Of a DNA stretch of 45,497 nucleotides, positions 15,911-23,990 are shown in pieces. Numbering within the stretch: position 1 is the stretch's first letter; the number at the start of each line of letters is the position of its first letter. Below the pieces are notes generated by a model. That model was given only the letters and a program-made list of their open reading frames with translations, had not been told where the DNA came from and did not search any database. Both the position numbers and the translations under genes were made by a program. Source of the stretch: an uncultured Eubacteriales bacterium (GTDB lineage Bacteria > Bacillota > Clostridia > Peptostreptococcales > Anaerovoracaceae); the NCBI GenBank assembly GCA_902786815.1, contig CADADV010000016.1, positions 1 to 45,497 on the forward strand, read 5' to 3'.

Positions 15911-15938
15911 TTGTTTGGGATATACGCTATAGTATATT
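15911..15938 (+). promoter_or_regulatory. Arc operon promoter with overlapping 18-bp dyad
   Basis: TTGTTT (15911-15916) and TATATT (15933-15938) are 16 bases apart. The dyad ATATAC-GCTATA-GTATAT (15920-15937) fills the spacer and most of the -10 box, a position suited to a repressor or activator such as ArgR or the neighbouring MocR protein. AAGGAG lies before the arcB ATG. Confidence 0.5.
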
Positions 15939-16013
15939 CTAGACAAGGTGCTTTTTAGATAAGACACAAAAATGAATATAGTTAGAAATTAAGAAGAAAA
16001 GGAGAACATCACT

Positions 16014-17012
16014 ATGGCAGTAAATCTCAGAGGAAGAAGCTTTTTGACACTCATGGACTTCACACCGGAAGAAATTCGTTATCTGCTGGACCTGGCCCAC
16101 GACCTGAAGGCCAAGAAAAGATCAGGTATCGTAGGCGACAGCCTCAAGGGTAAGAACGTCGTTCTGCTCTTTGAGAAGACATCCACAAGAACAAGATGCG
16201 CATTCGAAGTAGGCGCGATGGACGAGGGCGCCGGCGTCACATTCCTGGACAGCAAGTCATCACAGATGGGCAAGAAGGAATCACTCGAAGACACCGCTAA
16301 GGTTCTCGGAAGATTCTATGACGGAATCGAATACAGAGGATATGATCAGAAGGTCGTTGAAGACCTGGCGAAGTACGCAGGCGTTCCGGTATGGAACGGA
16401 CTGACAGACGTTGACCACCCGACACAGATCCTGGCTGACCTGCTCACCATCGAGGAGCACGTTGCAAAGCCGCTGAACAAGTGCAAGGTCGTCTTCGTAG
16501 GCGATGTCAGAAACAACATGGCGTACGCATGGATGTACGGCTGCGCGAAGATGGGCATGCAGTTCGTAGCATACGGACCGGCAGAGCTGTGCGAGCAGGT
16601 CGATGCAGACGTCGTTGCCAGAGCTCGTGAAGTCGCTGCTCAGACAGGCGCTTCCATCGAAGTATCTTCAGATCTCGAAGCAATCAAGGACGCAGACGTT
16701 CTGTACACGGACATCTGGGCTTCCATGGGCGAAGAAGAGCAGATCCCGGAAAGAGTCAGACTCCTCACACCGTACAGAGTCACAGAGGAAATGATGGCTG
16801 CTACAGGCAACCCGGATGCAATCTTCATGCACTGCCTGCCATCCTTCCACGATTTCGAAACAACCATGGCGCAGTCACAGGAAGAAATCGGCTATGACAT
16901 CCGCGAGGTCACCGATGAAGTCTTCAGAGGACCGCAGTCAAAGGTATTCGACGAAGCAGAAAACAGAATGCACACGATCAAGGCCGTCATGGTTGCTACA
17001 ATCGGCAGATAA
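16014..17012 (+). CDS. arcB: Catabolic ornithine carbamoyltransferase
   Basis: This enzyme splits citrulline with phosphate into ornithine and carbamoyl phosphate, the second step of the arginine deiminase pathway, or runs in reverse for synthesis. The 332-residue protein has the carbamoyl-phosphate motif STRTR (residues 58-62 region), HPTQ and the ornithine-binding MHCLPSFHD. The first position in the operon, followed directly by arcA and arcC, supports the catabolic direction, hence arcB rather than argF. It uses AGA for most arginines, unlike ygiQ or the methyltransferase upstream but like tig and hup, which suggests high expression. Confidence 0.93.
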   Translation: MAVNLRGRSFLTLMDFTPEEIRYLLDLAHDLKAKKRSGIVGDSLKGKNVVLLFEKTSTRTRCAFEVGAMDEGAGVTFLDSKSSQMGKKESLEDTAKVLGRFYDGIEYRGYDQKVVEDLAKYAGVPVWNGLTDVDHPTQILADLLTIEEHVAKPLNKCKVVFVGDVRNNMAYAWMYGCAKMGMQFVAYGPAELCEQVDADVVARAREVAAQTGASIEVSSDLEAIKDADVLYTDIWASMGEEEQIPERVRLLTPYRVTEEMMAATGNPDAIFMHCLPSFHDFETTMAQSQEEIGYDIREVTDEVFRGPQSKVFDEAENRMHTIKAVMVATIGR

Positions 17013-17029
17013 GATCGCAGATAATCCAT

Positions 17030-17054
17030 CAGGCCGGCTTCAAATGCCGGCCTG
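17030..17054 (+). promoter_or_regulatory. Intercistronic hairpin between arcB and arcA
   Basis: CAGGCCGGC and GCCGGCCTG form a perfect 9-bp stem with a 7-base loop. No T-run follows, so it is not a typical terminator. It may stabilise the arcB message or be a processing site that sets different levels of the operon genes. Confidence 0.6.
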
Positions 17055-17089
17055 TGACACATGACAAACCGTGAACAGGAGGTAAAACA

Positions 17090-18310
17090 ATGATACCTGG
17101 AATCCACAACTATTCGGAAATCGGCAAACTGAACAAGGTTCTGCTGCACCGTCCGGGTCTGGAACTGGAGGCGCTGACGCCGTCCACCATGGAGAGACTC
17201 CTCTTTGATGACATTCCGTTCCTCAAGGTCGCCCAGCAGGAGCATGACAGATTCGCCGAAGTACTCAGAGAAAACGGCGTTGAAGTTGTTTACTATGTGC
17301 AGGAGACTGCAAAGGCATTAAGCACGCCGCAGCTCCAGCAGAGTCTGATCGAAGACTTCCTCGATCTTTCCCTGATCACATCCAAGGGCATGCGGGAGAG
17401 CCTGATCTCCTATCTCATGACATTCACGCCGGAAGAGATGGTAGCGAAGCTCATCGCCGGCATCAAGAAGAATGAAGTGCCGTCTGACGAAGTGCACTCC
17501 TTGATGGATCTGATCCACGATGACTATCCGTACATTTCTGATCCGATGCCGAACCTGTACTTCACCAGAGATCCGGGCGCCTGCGTGGGCGACGGCATCA
17601 ACATCCACCACATGCACACCCAGGAGAGAAGAAGAGAATCACTGCTCCTTAAATACATGTACAAGTACAACAGAGACTTCGCGACGGAAGAGAACAAGCA
17701 GTGGTACGATCTCGATCAGGATCACTCCATTGAAGGCGGAGACGTACTCGTCCTGTCAAAGGACATGGTCGCCATCGGCCTTTCCCAGAGAACGACCATC
17801 GCAGGCATCGAGCGTTTCGCGAGGAACCTGCTGGCCAAGTCCACATTCAAGAAGGTCCTCGTATTCGATATCCCGAAGACGAGAGCGTTCATGCACCTCG
17901 ACACTGTATTCACAATGGTCGACTACGACAAGTTCACGATCCATCCTGAGATCGAAGGACCGCTGGGCGTGTATGAGATCACCATGGGCAAAGGCGGCGA
18001 GCTGAAGTTCAACGCCATGAAGGACGAGCTGCAGAACATCCTGGCCCTCGAACTGGGGATCCCGGCTGTCGAGCTGATCCGGTGCGGCGGCGGAGATCTG
18101 CTGGCTGCCCAGAGAGAGCAGTGGAACGACGGCTCCAACACCCTGTGCATCGCACCGGGAACAGTTGTTACATACGAGAGAAACTATGTATCCAACGAGC
18201 TCCTCGACAAGAAGGGCGTAAAAGTCCTTTCCATTCCGAGCGCGGAGCTTTCCAGAGGAAGAGGCGGCCCAAGATGCATGAGCTGCCCGGTAAACAGAGT
18301 TGATCTGTAG
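17090..18310 (+). CDS. arcA: Arginine deiminase
   Basis: Arginine deiminase hydrolyses arginine to citrulline and ammonia in the cytoplasm. The 406-residue length is typical. Visible family blocks are LYFTRDPGA, SIEGGDVLVLS, FMHLDTVFTMVD and the nucleophile motif GGPRCMSCP, with C396 as the catalytic cysteine. AGGAGG lies before the ATG. It is the second gene of the arc operon. No arginine/ornithine antiporter gene (arcD) occurs in the window. Confidence 0.96.
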   Translation: MIPGIHNYSEIGKLNKVLLHRPGLELEALTPSTMERLLFDDIPFLKVAQQEHDRFAEVLRENGVEVVYYVQETAKALSTPQLQQSLIEDFLDLSLITSKGMRESLISYLMTFTPEEMVAKLIAGIKKNEVPSDEVHSLMDLIHDDYPYISDPMPNLYFTRDPGACVGDGINIHHMHTQERRRESLLLKYMYKYNRDFATEENKQWYDLDQDHSIEGGDVLVLSKDMVAIGLSQRTTIAGIERFARNLLAKSTFKKVLVFDIPKTRAFMHLDTVFTMVDYDKFTIHPEIEGPLGVYEITMGKGGELKFNAMKDELQNILALELGIPAVELIRCGGGDLLAAQREQWNDGSNTLCIAPGTVVTYERNYVSNELLDKKGVKVLSIPSAELSRGRGGPRCMSCPVNRVDL

Positions 18311-18339
18311 TTCTATATTGATTGAAAAGGAGTAATACA

Positions 18340-19293
18340 ATGGCAGAAAGCAAAGGTAAAATCGTAATCGCGCTGGGCGGAAACGCACTGCAGTCAGGCA
18401 AAGGCCCTGCAACAGCGGAAGCTCAGCTGGAAGTCGTTAAAAATACATGCAAACGCGTTGCGGAAATCAGCGGTATGGGATATGAAATCGCTGTCGTACA
18501 CGGTAACGGGCCGCAGGTCGGACGCATCGTCATGGCAAGTGAAGCGGCCAAGGACGTCACTCCGTCCATGCCGTTCGATGTCTGCGGCGCGATGTCCCAG
18601 GGTTACATCGGATATCACATCCAGCAGTGCCTGCGGTACGCGCTGAACATGCAGAACAGACACGTTCCGGTCGTGACCGTCGCGACACAGGTCGTTGTCG
18701 ATGAGAACGATCCTGCGTTCCAGAACCCGACCAAGCCGATCGGACCGTTCTACACGGAAGAAGAAGCAAAAGAACTGGAAAAAGAAAAAGGCTGGACCAT
18801 GAAGGAAGACGCCGGCAGAGGCTGGAGAAGAGTTGTTGCTTCCCCGAAACCTGTCCGCATCGTTGAGATCGACTCCGTGAAGCAGCTGTGGGAAGACAAT
18901 ATCGTCATCACCTGCGGCGGCGGCGGCATTCCGGTACTCGAAAGAATGGACGGTCATATGGACGGCGTTGCGGCAGTTATCGACAAAGACTTCGCAGCGG
19001 AGCTTCTGGCAGAGCAGGTCAAAGCGGATATGCTCATGATCCTGACAGAAGTGGAGAAGGTCTCCCTCAACTTCAATAAGCCGGACCAGCAGGATCTGGA
19101 TCACATGACCCTGCTTGAAGGCGTGAAATACATCGAAGAGGGACAGTTCCCTGCAGGAAGCATGCTCCCGAAGGTCGAGGCGGCCATGAAGTTCGTCAGA
19201 CAGTTCCCGAGCAAGAAGGCGATCATCACATCCCTTGACAAGGCAGTTGACGCACTGGAAGGAAAAACAGGAACAGTAATCACATTCAACTAA
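18340..19293 (+). CDS. arcC: Carbamate kinase
   Basis: Carbamate kinase makes ATP from carbamoyl phosphate and ADP, the energy-yielding last step of the deiminase pathway. The 317-residue product shows VIALGGNALQ, HGNGPQVG, ITCGGGGIPV and VIDKDFAAELLA, all standard. The ATG at 18340 follows AAAAGGAG. The in-frame TTG at 18322 lies ahead of that site and is not used. It starts 29 bases after arcA. Confidence 0.95.
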   Translation: MAESKGKIVIALGGNALQSGKGPATAEAQLEVVKNTCKRVAEISGMGYEIAVVHGNGPQVGRIVMASEAAKDVTPSMPFDVCGAMSQGYIGYHIQQCLRYALNMQNRHVPVVTVATQVVVDENDPAFQNPTKPIGPFYTEEEAKELEKEKGWTMKEDAGRGWRRVVASPKPVRIVEIDSVKQLWEDNIVITCGGGGIPVLERMDGHMDGVAAVIDKDFAAELLAEQVKADMLMILTEVEKVSLNFNKPDQQDLDHMTLLEGVKYIEEGQFPAGSMLPKVEAAMKFVRQFPSKKAIITSLDKAVDALEGKTGTVITFN

Positions 19294-19306
19294 AAGAGGT
19301 GATAAT

Positions 19307-20641
19307 ATGAAACAGACTGCGAAAGAGTTTATGTCGTCCATAGGCGTAGACAATATGCTCTATGACGAAGAAGTAGCAGCAAGTATCGCGCATGCGCGCA
19401 TGCTGAAGCAGAACAAACTGATCTCAGGAGAAGAATGCGATCAGCTGATCAAAGGTCTGAAGGAAGTTCTCGCCGACGTCGAAGCCGGCAAGGTCGAGTT
19501 CAAGGTCGAGTACGATGACATCCACGGATGCATCGAACAGGTTCTGGCGGAGAAGATCGGCCCTGTCGCGAAGAAGCTGAACTGGGCCAGAAGCGTCAAC
19601 GACCAGGTCGTGATCGACACCAGACTCTTCCTGAGGGCGGAGAACGATCTGATCCGGGAACTGCTGCAGGATCTTCTGGACACACTGGAAGCCCTGGCGA
19701 AGGAGCATGTCAACACGATCATGCCGGGATACTCCCATCTGCAGAGAGCCCAGCCGATCACGCTGGCATACCATCTGCTGGCCTACTACCAGATGTTCAA
19801 GCGGGACCTGAGAAGATTTGAAAACTGCCTGGAACGCATCAATGTGATGCCTCCGGAAGGAGGAGCACTGGCCGGAACCGTATGGGATACGGACCGGAAG
19901 AAGATGGCGAAGGAACTGGGATTCGACGGGATCCTGTCAAATGCCATGGACGGCGTTGCAGACAGAGACTTCGGTATGGAATTCATCAATGACTGTTCCA
20001 TCACCATGATGCATCTGTCCAGATTCTGCGAGGATTTGATCCTCTGGAGCTCCGTCGAGTTTGGATTCATCGAGATCGACGATCAGTTCACGACCGGCAG
20101 CAGAGTGCTTCCGCAGAAGAAGAACCTGGACGTTGCCGAGCTCATCCGGGGCAAGACCGGCAGAGTTTATGGCGATATGATCAACCTGCTCACCGTCTTC
20201 AAAGGACTGCCGATGTCCTATAACAGAGACATGCAGGAAGACAAGTACGCTATGCTGGACGCGGCCCATACCGTGGAAGCCTGCCTGAATCTGTTCGTCG
20301 AAATGATCAAGACCATGAAGATCAACAGAGGCGAGATGCAGAGAGCAGCGAAGTACGGCTACATGAACGCTACGGAACTGGCAGAGTACCTGATGGAAAA
20401 GGGAATCCCGTCAGAAGAGGTCGGCACGATCATCAGCAAGATCGTCATGTACGCCATCAACAACAACAAGCCGATCGAAGAACTGTGGCTCGACGACCTG
20501 AAGCAGTTCACACAGGTCTTCGACAGCGACGTCTACGACAAGGTCGCTATCAGAAACGTCATCGCGTCCAAGGTGTCGAAGGGATCCACTTCCTTCGAGA
20601 ACGTGCAGGCGCAGCTTGACGAGATTGCAAAAGCTAAATAA
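19307..20641 (+). CDS. Divergent argininosuccinate lyase paralogue of the arc operon
   Basis: The 444-residue protein aligns along its length with argininosuccinate lyase, including the ArgH encoded later in this window, but differs at substrate-contact sites. The SRND motif reads SVND (V97). The mobile loop [12 protein letters not shown] reads GSRVLPQKKNLD (S265, R266), keeping the first serine, taken as the general base from aspartase and crystallin numbering, and losing the second. The YNKDLQ motif reads YNRDMQ (Y305, R307, Q310). The GRF motif at the N terminus is missing. It is the last gene of the arc operon, 13 bases after arcC, with AGAGGTG before the ATG. It is probably an active lyase with changed substrate preference, though slow argininosuccinate cleavage is possible. 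Confidence 0.85.
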   Translation: MKQTAKEFMSSIGVDNMLYDEEVAASIAHARMLKQNKLISGEECDQLIKGLKEVLADVEAGKVEFKVEYDDIHGCIEQVLAEKIGPVAKKLNWARSVNDQVVIDTRLFLRAENDLIRELLQDLLDTLEALAKEHVNTIMPGYSHLQRAQPITLAYHLLAYYQMFKRDLRRFENCLERINVMPPEGGALAGTVWDTDRKKMAKELGFDGILSNAMDGVADRDFGMEFINDCSITMMHLSRFCEDLILWSSVEFGFIEIDDQFTTGSRVLPQKKNLDVAELIRGKTGRVYGDMINLLTVFKGLPMSYNRDMQEDKYAMLDAAHTVEACLNLFVEMIKTMKINRGEMQRAAKYGYMNATELAEYLMEKGIPSEEVGTIISKIVMYAINNNKPIEELWLDDLKQFTQVFDSDVYDKVAIRNVIASKVSKGSTSFENVQAQLDEIAKAK

Positions 20642-20682
20642 TAGTCGCACAGACGGCTGAAAGAGAAAACTTGAGATAAGAT

Positions 20683-20727
20683 CCGGTTCTTCTCCTCGTG
20701 ACTAGAGGAGAAGAACCGGGTTTTTTT
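20683..20727 (+). terminator. Strong intrinsic terminator of the arc operon
   Basis: CCGGTTCTTCTCCTC pairs perfectly with GAGGAGAAGAACCGG (15 bp) around the loop GTGACTA, followed by GTTTTTTT. It lies 42 bases after the lyase stop codon. Confidence 0.95.
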
Positions 20728-20783
20728 CAAATGCGCCATAATAGTTATTCAGAATAATACAATAGTAAGCTATCGGTCATGCG

Positions 20784-20792
20784 TGCTATAAT
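20784..20792 (+). promoter_or_regulatory. Extended -10 promoter of the small lipoprotein gene
   Basis: TGCTATAAT is a TGn-extended -10 element. The -35 region is poor, as is common with extended -10 promoters. Confidence 0.55.
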
Positions 20793-20828
20793 AAACACGT
20801 AGTTATTTTTATTAAAAGGGTGGATAAC

Positions 20829-21212
20829 ATGAAGAAAACAATTATTATTTTGACTTTTGCAATGGCGGCACTGTTCTGCGTTCTGCTGGCGGGATGCGGC
20901 AGCAGCGGCGGAGACGGTGCGGATCTGTCAGACAGCAAGTACGTAGGAACATGGAAAGCAGTTAACATGAGTCTCGAAGATGAGTCAGAAGACTTCGGTG
21001 AGGGTCAGTGGACCATTACGTTGAACGATGATGGCACAGGTACCTGTGTCGCCGTCGATGAAGAAGGCGTGGAAGAGACAACAGAGTTTACCTGGGAACC
21101 AACGGATGAAGGGTTCAAAACCAAAGGTGACATGAAACTGAAATTCACGGATGACGGAGAACAAATACATGCGAAGATGTTCGGTGTCAGCCTCAACTTT
21201 GAAAAGCAGTAA
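20829..21212 (+). CDS. Small lipoprotein, lipocalin-like
   Basis: The 127-residue product has a signal peptide ending in lipobox LAGC (C23), so it is predicted to be tethered to the outer face of the membrane. The rest starts YVGTWKAVNMSLED and alternates polar and hydrophobic residues (WTITLNDDGTGTC, FTWEPTDEGFK), which fits a small lipocalin-like beta-barrel of the kind common in Clostridia. Function is unknown. The ATG at 20829 is six bases after AGGGTGG. The GTG at 20820 lies inside that site and is rejected. Confidence 0.75.
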   Translation: MKKTIIILTFAMAALFCVLLAGCGSSGGDGADLSDSKYVGTWKAVNMSLEDESEDFGEGQWTITLNDDGTGTCVAVDEEGVEETTEFTWEPTDEGFKTKGDMKLKFTDDGEQIHAKMFGVSLNFEKQ

Positions 21213-21245
21213 ATATCAGACAATAAGGAACAGCCGGTAATCAAA

Positions 21246-22994
21246 ATGCTGCAAAAGCTGAAACCCTACTGGCAGGCATTGCCGGACATAATAACATATC
21301 AAATCATTACAAAGCCACTGATCGGGTTATGGATCTATTTGCTGGGTCGGATCACACAGACTCTGCTCACGAGTACGGGCAGGGTCGCGATCACATCCGG
21401 AGATTTTATGTTTCTCTTTAAAACCTGGCAAGGGTATCTGATCCTGCTGCTCGGTCTGGTGTCTTTGTTTATTTATGTTGCTTTTGATATCAACACGAAG
21501 ATCGTGCTCGCGCGGAATCTGGTCACGGGAGAGGAACAATCCGTATGGAAGAGCATGGACGAGGGCTTCCGGTCGATCAGCGCGCTGCTCAATCCCAGGG
21601 GGATCATCGTCGCGCTGTATATTGCCTTGATCGCGCCTCTTTTGGGATTTGGCGTATCGATTTCTCTGACAGAGGGTCTGTATATTCCGACCTTTATCGC
21701 GTCAGTGATCGCGGATACGCCGCTGTACCTCATCCTGACATCCTTCGCGGTGCTGGTGTTTCTGTCCGTCGGCGTGGCCAATCTGTTTATCCTGCACGGG
21801 ATCCTCATCGATAAGCTGCACATACGGGAGTCGTCAAAGCAGTCAGGAGAACTGATCCATGCGAACTGGAAGGACTATCTGAAACAGAACGTTTTGTTTC
21901 TGGTCGTGATGATGGCGGCGCTTGGCGCTGTTGTGGTTATCGCGCTCGTGCTGCCGCTGGCCATCATTTACGTTCTGCCGCTCTCAACCGGGGTAACGCG
22001 GGTTCTTACACTGTTTTTCATCCTGTTAGGCGGCGGAATATCACTGTTAGCGGACCTTTTCGCGACGCCGGTCTATCTCATGAAGATGACCCAGCTGTTC
22101 TATACCTATAAAAAAGGGCAGCCGCAGGAATATGCGAAGAGAGGGTCAAAGAGACATCCTGTCATCATCACCGGCGTTGTCGCTGCCGTCGTGCTGATCA
22201 TCGTACTGACGGTCTGGATGGACAACAACTTCGACAGCCTCTTCCCGAATGAGAGCAAGACAAAAATCATCGCGCATCGGGGCGGCGGAAATGAGGGACC
22301 GGAGAACACGGTTGCCGGGATCGAAGCCGCCTGCGCTGCCGGGGCTTACGGAAGCGAGATCGATATCCAGCGGACAAAGGACGGAGAATACGTTCTGCTC
22401 CATGACGGGAACTTCAAGCGCGTCGCCGGAGACAGCCGTACCCCGGAAGAGATGACGCTGAAGCAGATCAGGAAACTCTCCGTCGATGGGGAGCCCATAC
22501 CGACTTTTGAAGAGGCTCTCGCGGCAAGCAAAGGCAGGATCGTCCTGTTCACAGAACTAAAGGGAGATTCTGCAGATAAGAAGATGGCAGATGACGCCGT
22601 CAAACGAATCAAAGAAAACCACATGGAGGCGGAATGCGTTCTGATTTCGCTGAAGTATGACTTGATAGATTATATTGAGACTAAGTATCCGGAGATCCAG
22701 ACAGGCTTTCTGCTGTTTGCTTCCTTCGGAGCGACAGATAAACTCAACTGTGATTATCTTGGGTTGGAGGAAGAATCCGTTTCAGAAAACGCGGTTGACG
22801 CAGCTCATGACCAAAACAAACAGATGCTGGTATGGACTGCGAACGAGCGCGAATCGCAAAAGCATTTCATGTGCTCCAGCGCGGACGGGATCATCACAGA
22901 CAACGTGGTGCAGGCAACCAAAGTACAGAAGGAACTCGAAAAACGTACAGATCTGCAGAGAATGGTTGACCGCATCCTGACGATTGTGAGTTAG
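21246..22994 (+). CDS. Membrane glycerophosphodiester phosphodiesterase
   Basis: The first 330 or so residues form about seven or eight membrane helices of the type found in front of GlpQ-like domains in Firmicutes. The C-terminal 240 residues are a GDPD domain outside the last helix, with HRGGG (H344) and GPENT, the metal ligands E371 and D373 in SEIDIQ, and the second histidine H386 in LLHDGNFKR. The family cleaves glycerophosphodiesters, and membrane forms may act on lipoteichoic acid or lipids. The start is the ATG at 21246. The nearest ribosome-like AAGGA is rather far upstream. It probably shares an mRNA with the lipoprotein gene before it. Confidence 0.88.
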   Translation: MLQKLKPYWQALPDIITYQIITKPLIGLWIYLLGRITQTLLTSTGRVAITSGDFMFLFKTWQGYLILLLGLVSLFIYVAFDINTKIVLARNLVTGEEQSVWKSMDEGFRSISALLNPRGIIVALYIALIAPLLGFGVSISLTEGLYIPTFIASVIADTPLYLILTSFAVLVFLSVGVANLFILHGILIDKLHIRESSKQSGELIHANWKDYLKQNVLFLVVMMAALGAVVVIALVLPLAIIYVLPLSTGVTRVLTLFFILLGGGISLLADLFATPVYLMKMTQLFYTYKKGQPQEYAKRGSKRHPVIITGVVAAVVLIIVLTVWMDNNFDSLFPNESKTKIIAHRGGGNEGPENTVAGIEAACAAGAYGSEIDIQRTKDGEYVLLHDGNFKRVAGDSRTPEEMTLKQIRKLSVDGEPIPTFEEALAASKGRIVLFTELKGDSADKKMADDAVKRIKENHMEAECVLISLKYDLIDYIETKYPEIQTGFLLFASFGATDKLNCDYLGLEEESVSENAVDAAHDQNKQMLVWTANERESQKHFMCSSADGIITDNVVQATKVQKELEKRTDLQRMVDRILTIVS

Positions 22995-23028
22995 AAATAA
23001 GAATCACTGAGAGGAGAACAATCAAAAA

Positions 23029-23871
23029 ATGAGAACACCAAATCAATATATCAAGGATCTGGGCGCCCATGTCAAAGATCAGAAAGGGGTCTTTATCCTC
23101 TATTCGATCCTGCGGCTGCTGGTGGTTCTGATCGCCATCAGAACCATCATGCTCCACAACTATGAAGCAACGGTCACATGCCTGCTGGTGCTGGCGCTGT
23201 TCTTCGTCCCGAGCCTGCTGGAGGAGACGCTGAAGATCAAGATCCCGCCGCTTCTGGAAGGCATCATCTACTGCTTCATTTTCGCAGCGGAGATCCTGGG
23301 CGAACTGGGACATTTCTACACACAGTTCCCGATCTGGGACACCATGCTTCACACGCTGAACGGCTTCCTGTTCGCCGCCGTCGGCTTCTCGACAGTCGAC
23401 CTCCTGAATAGGACCAGCAAGAACATCAATCTGTCGCCGCTTTATCTGACTATGGTGGCATTTTGCTTTTCCATGACCATCGGCGTGCTGTGGGAGTTCT
23501 TCGAGTGCGGCGCCGACATATTCCTGGGACAGGACATGCAGAAGGATTTCATCGTGGATCACTTCCAGTCGGTCAAACTTGACCCGACGAACAGTCAGCA
23601 GGTCATCCATGTGGATGATATCACAGGGACCGTGATACAAACTGCCTCCGGAAAGACCTTTACCATAGACGGAGGGTATCTGGACATCGGCATACTGGAT
23701 ACGATGAAGGACCTGCTGGTCAACTTCATCGGAGCTGTCGTATTCTGTTCATTCGGATTCGCCTTCCTGAAACATGGTGAGAAGAGAAAAGTTGCTTCTC
23801 ATGTCGTCGAAGGACTGAGACTGAAGCCGGAAATGAAAGAGATAGAGGAAGAAGAATCTGAAACGCGGTGA
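23029..23871 (+). CDS. Conserved multi-pass membrane protein (DUF2238/YjdF-like)
   Basis: The 280-residue protein has about six hydrophobic helices, with a soluble segment at about 160-225. DTMLHTLNGFLFAAVGF and GVLWEFFECGADI resemble the conserved blocks of the YjdF/DUF2238 membrane family, whose function is unknown. The C terminus is a charged tail (EIEEEESETR). It follows the phosphodiesterase gene by 34 bases, with GAGGAG upstream of the ATG. Confidence 0.65.
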   Translation: MRTPNQYIKDLGAHVKDQKGVFILYSILRLLVVLIAIRTIMLHNYEATVTCLLVLALFFVPSLLEETLKIKIPPLLEGIIYCFIFAAEILGELGHFYTQFPIWDTMLHTLNGFLFAAVGFSTVDLLNRTSKNINLSPLYLTMVAFCFSMTIGVLWEFFECGADIFLGQDMQKDFIVDHFQSVKLDPTNSQQVIHVDDITGTVIQTASGKTFTIDGGYLDIGILDTMKDLLVNFIGAVVFCSFGFAFLKHGEKRKVASHVVEGLRLKPEMKEIEEEESETR

Positions 23872-23888
23872 AAAAATATAAATAATAG

Positions 23889-23917
23889 TTGCATATTTAT
23901 GTATGCACGCGTATAAT
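23889..23917 (+). promoter_or_regulatory. carB promoter with 18-bp dyad
   Basis: TTGCAT (23889-23894) and TATAAT (23912-23917) are 17 bases apart. The dyad TGCATA-TTTATG-TATGCA (23890-23907) fills the spacer and overlaps the -35 box. Repression by an arginine or pyrimidine regulator is possible. Confidence 0.6.
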
Positions 23918-23933
23918 TATCAATATCAAAATT

Positions 23934-23966
23934 GGAAACAGGCAACATTCGTTGCTTGTTTTCTTG
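23934..23966 (+). promoter_or_regulatory. Leader hairpin, possible carB attenuator
   Basis: GGAAACAGGCAAC and GTTGCTTGTTTTC form a stem of about 12 pairs with G-U pairs and loop ATTC, running into T-rich TTTTCTTG. It lies about ten bases after the predicted transcription start and ends 24 bases before the carB ATG, the layout of an intrinsic terminator inside a short leader. No alternative antiterminator pairing is obvious. Confidence 0.5.
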
Positions 23967-23990
23967 TTGGAACCGCGCAGAGGAGGAAAT

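Noticed and set aside
19307-20641. Pseudogene status of the lyase paralogue
   Set aside because: The frame is intact over the full length, with a good ribosome site, operon position and a kept catalytic serine. The changes look like divergence rather than decay.
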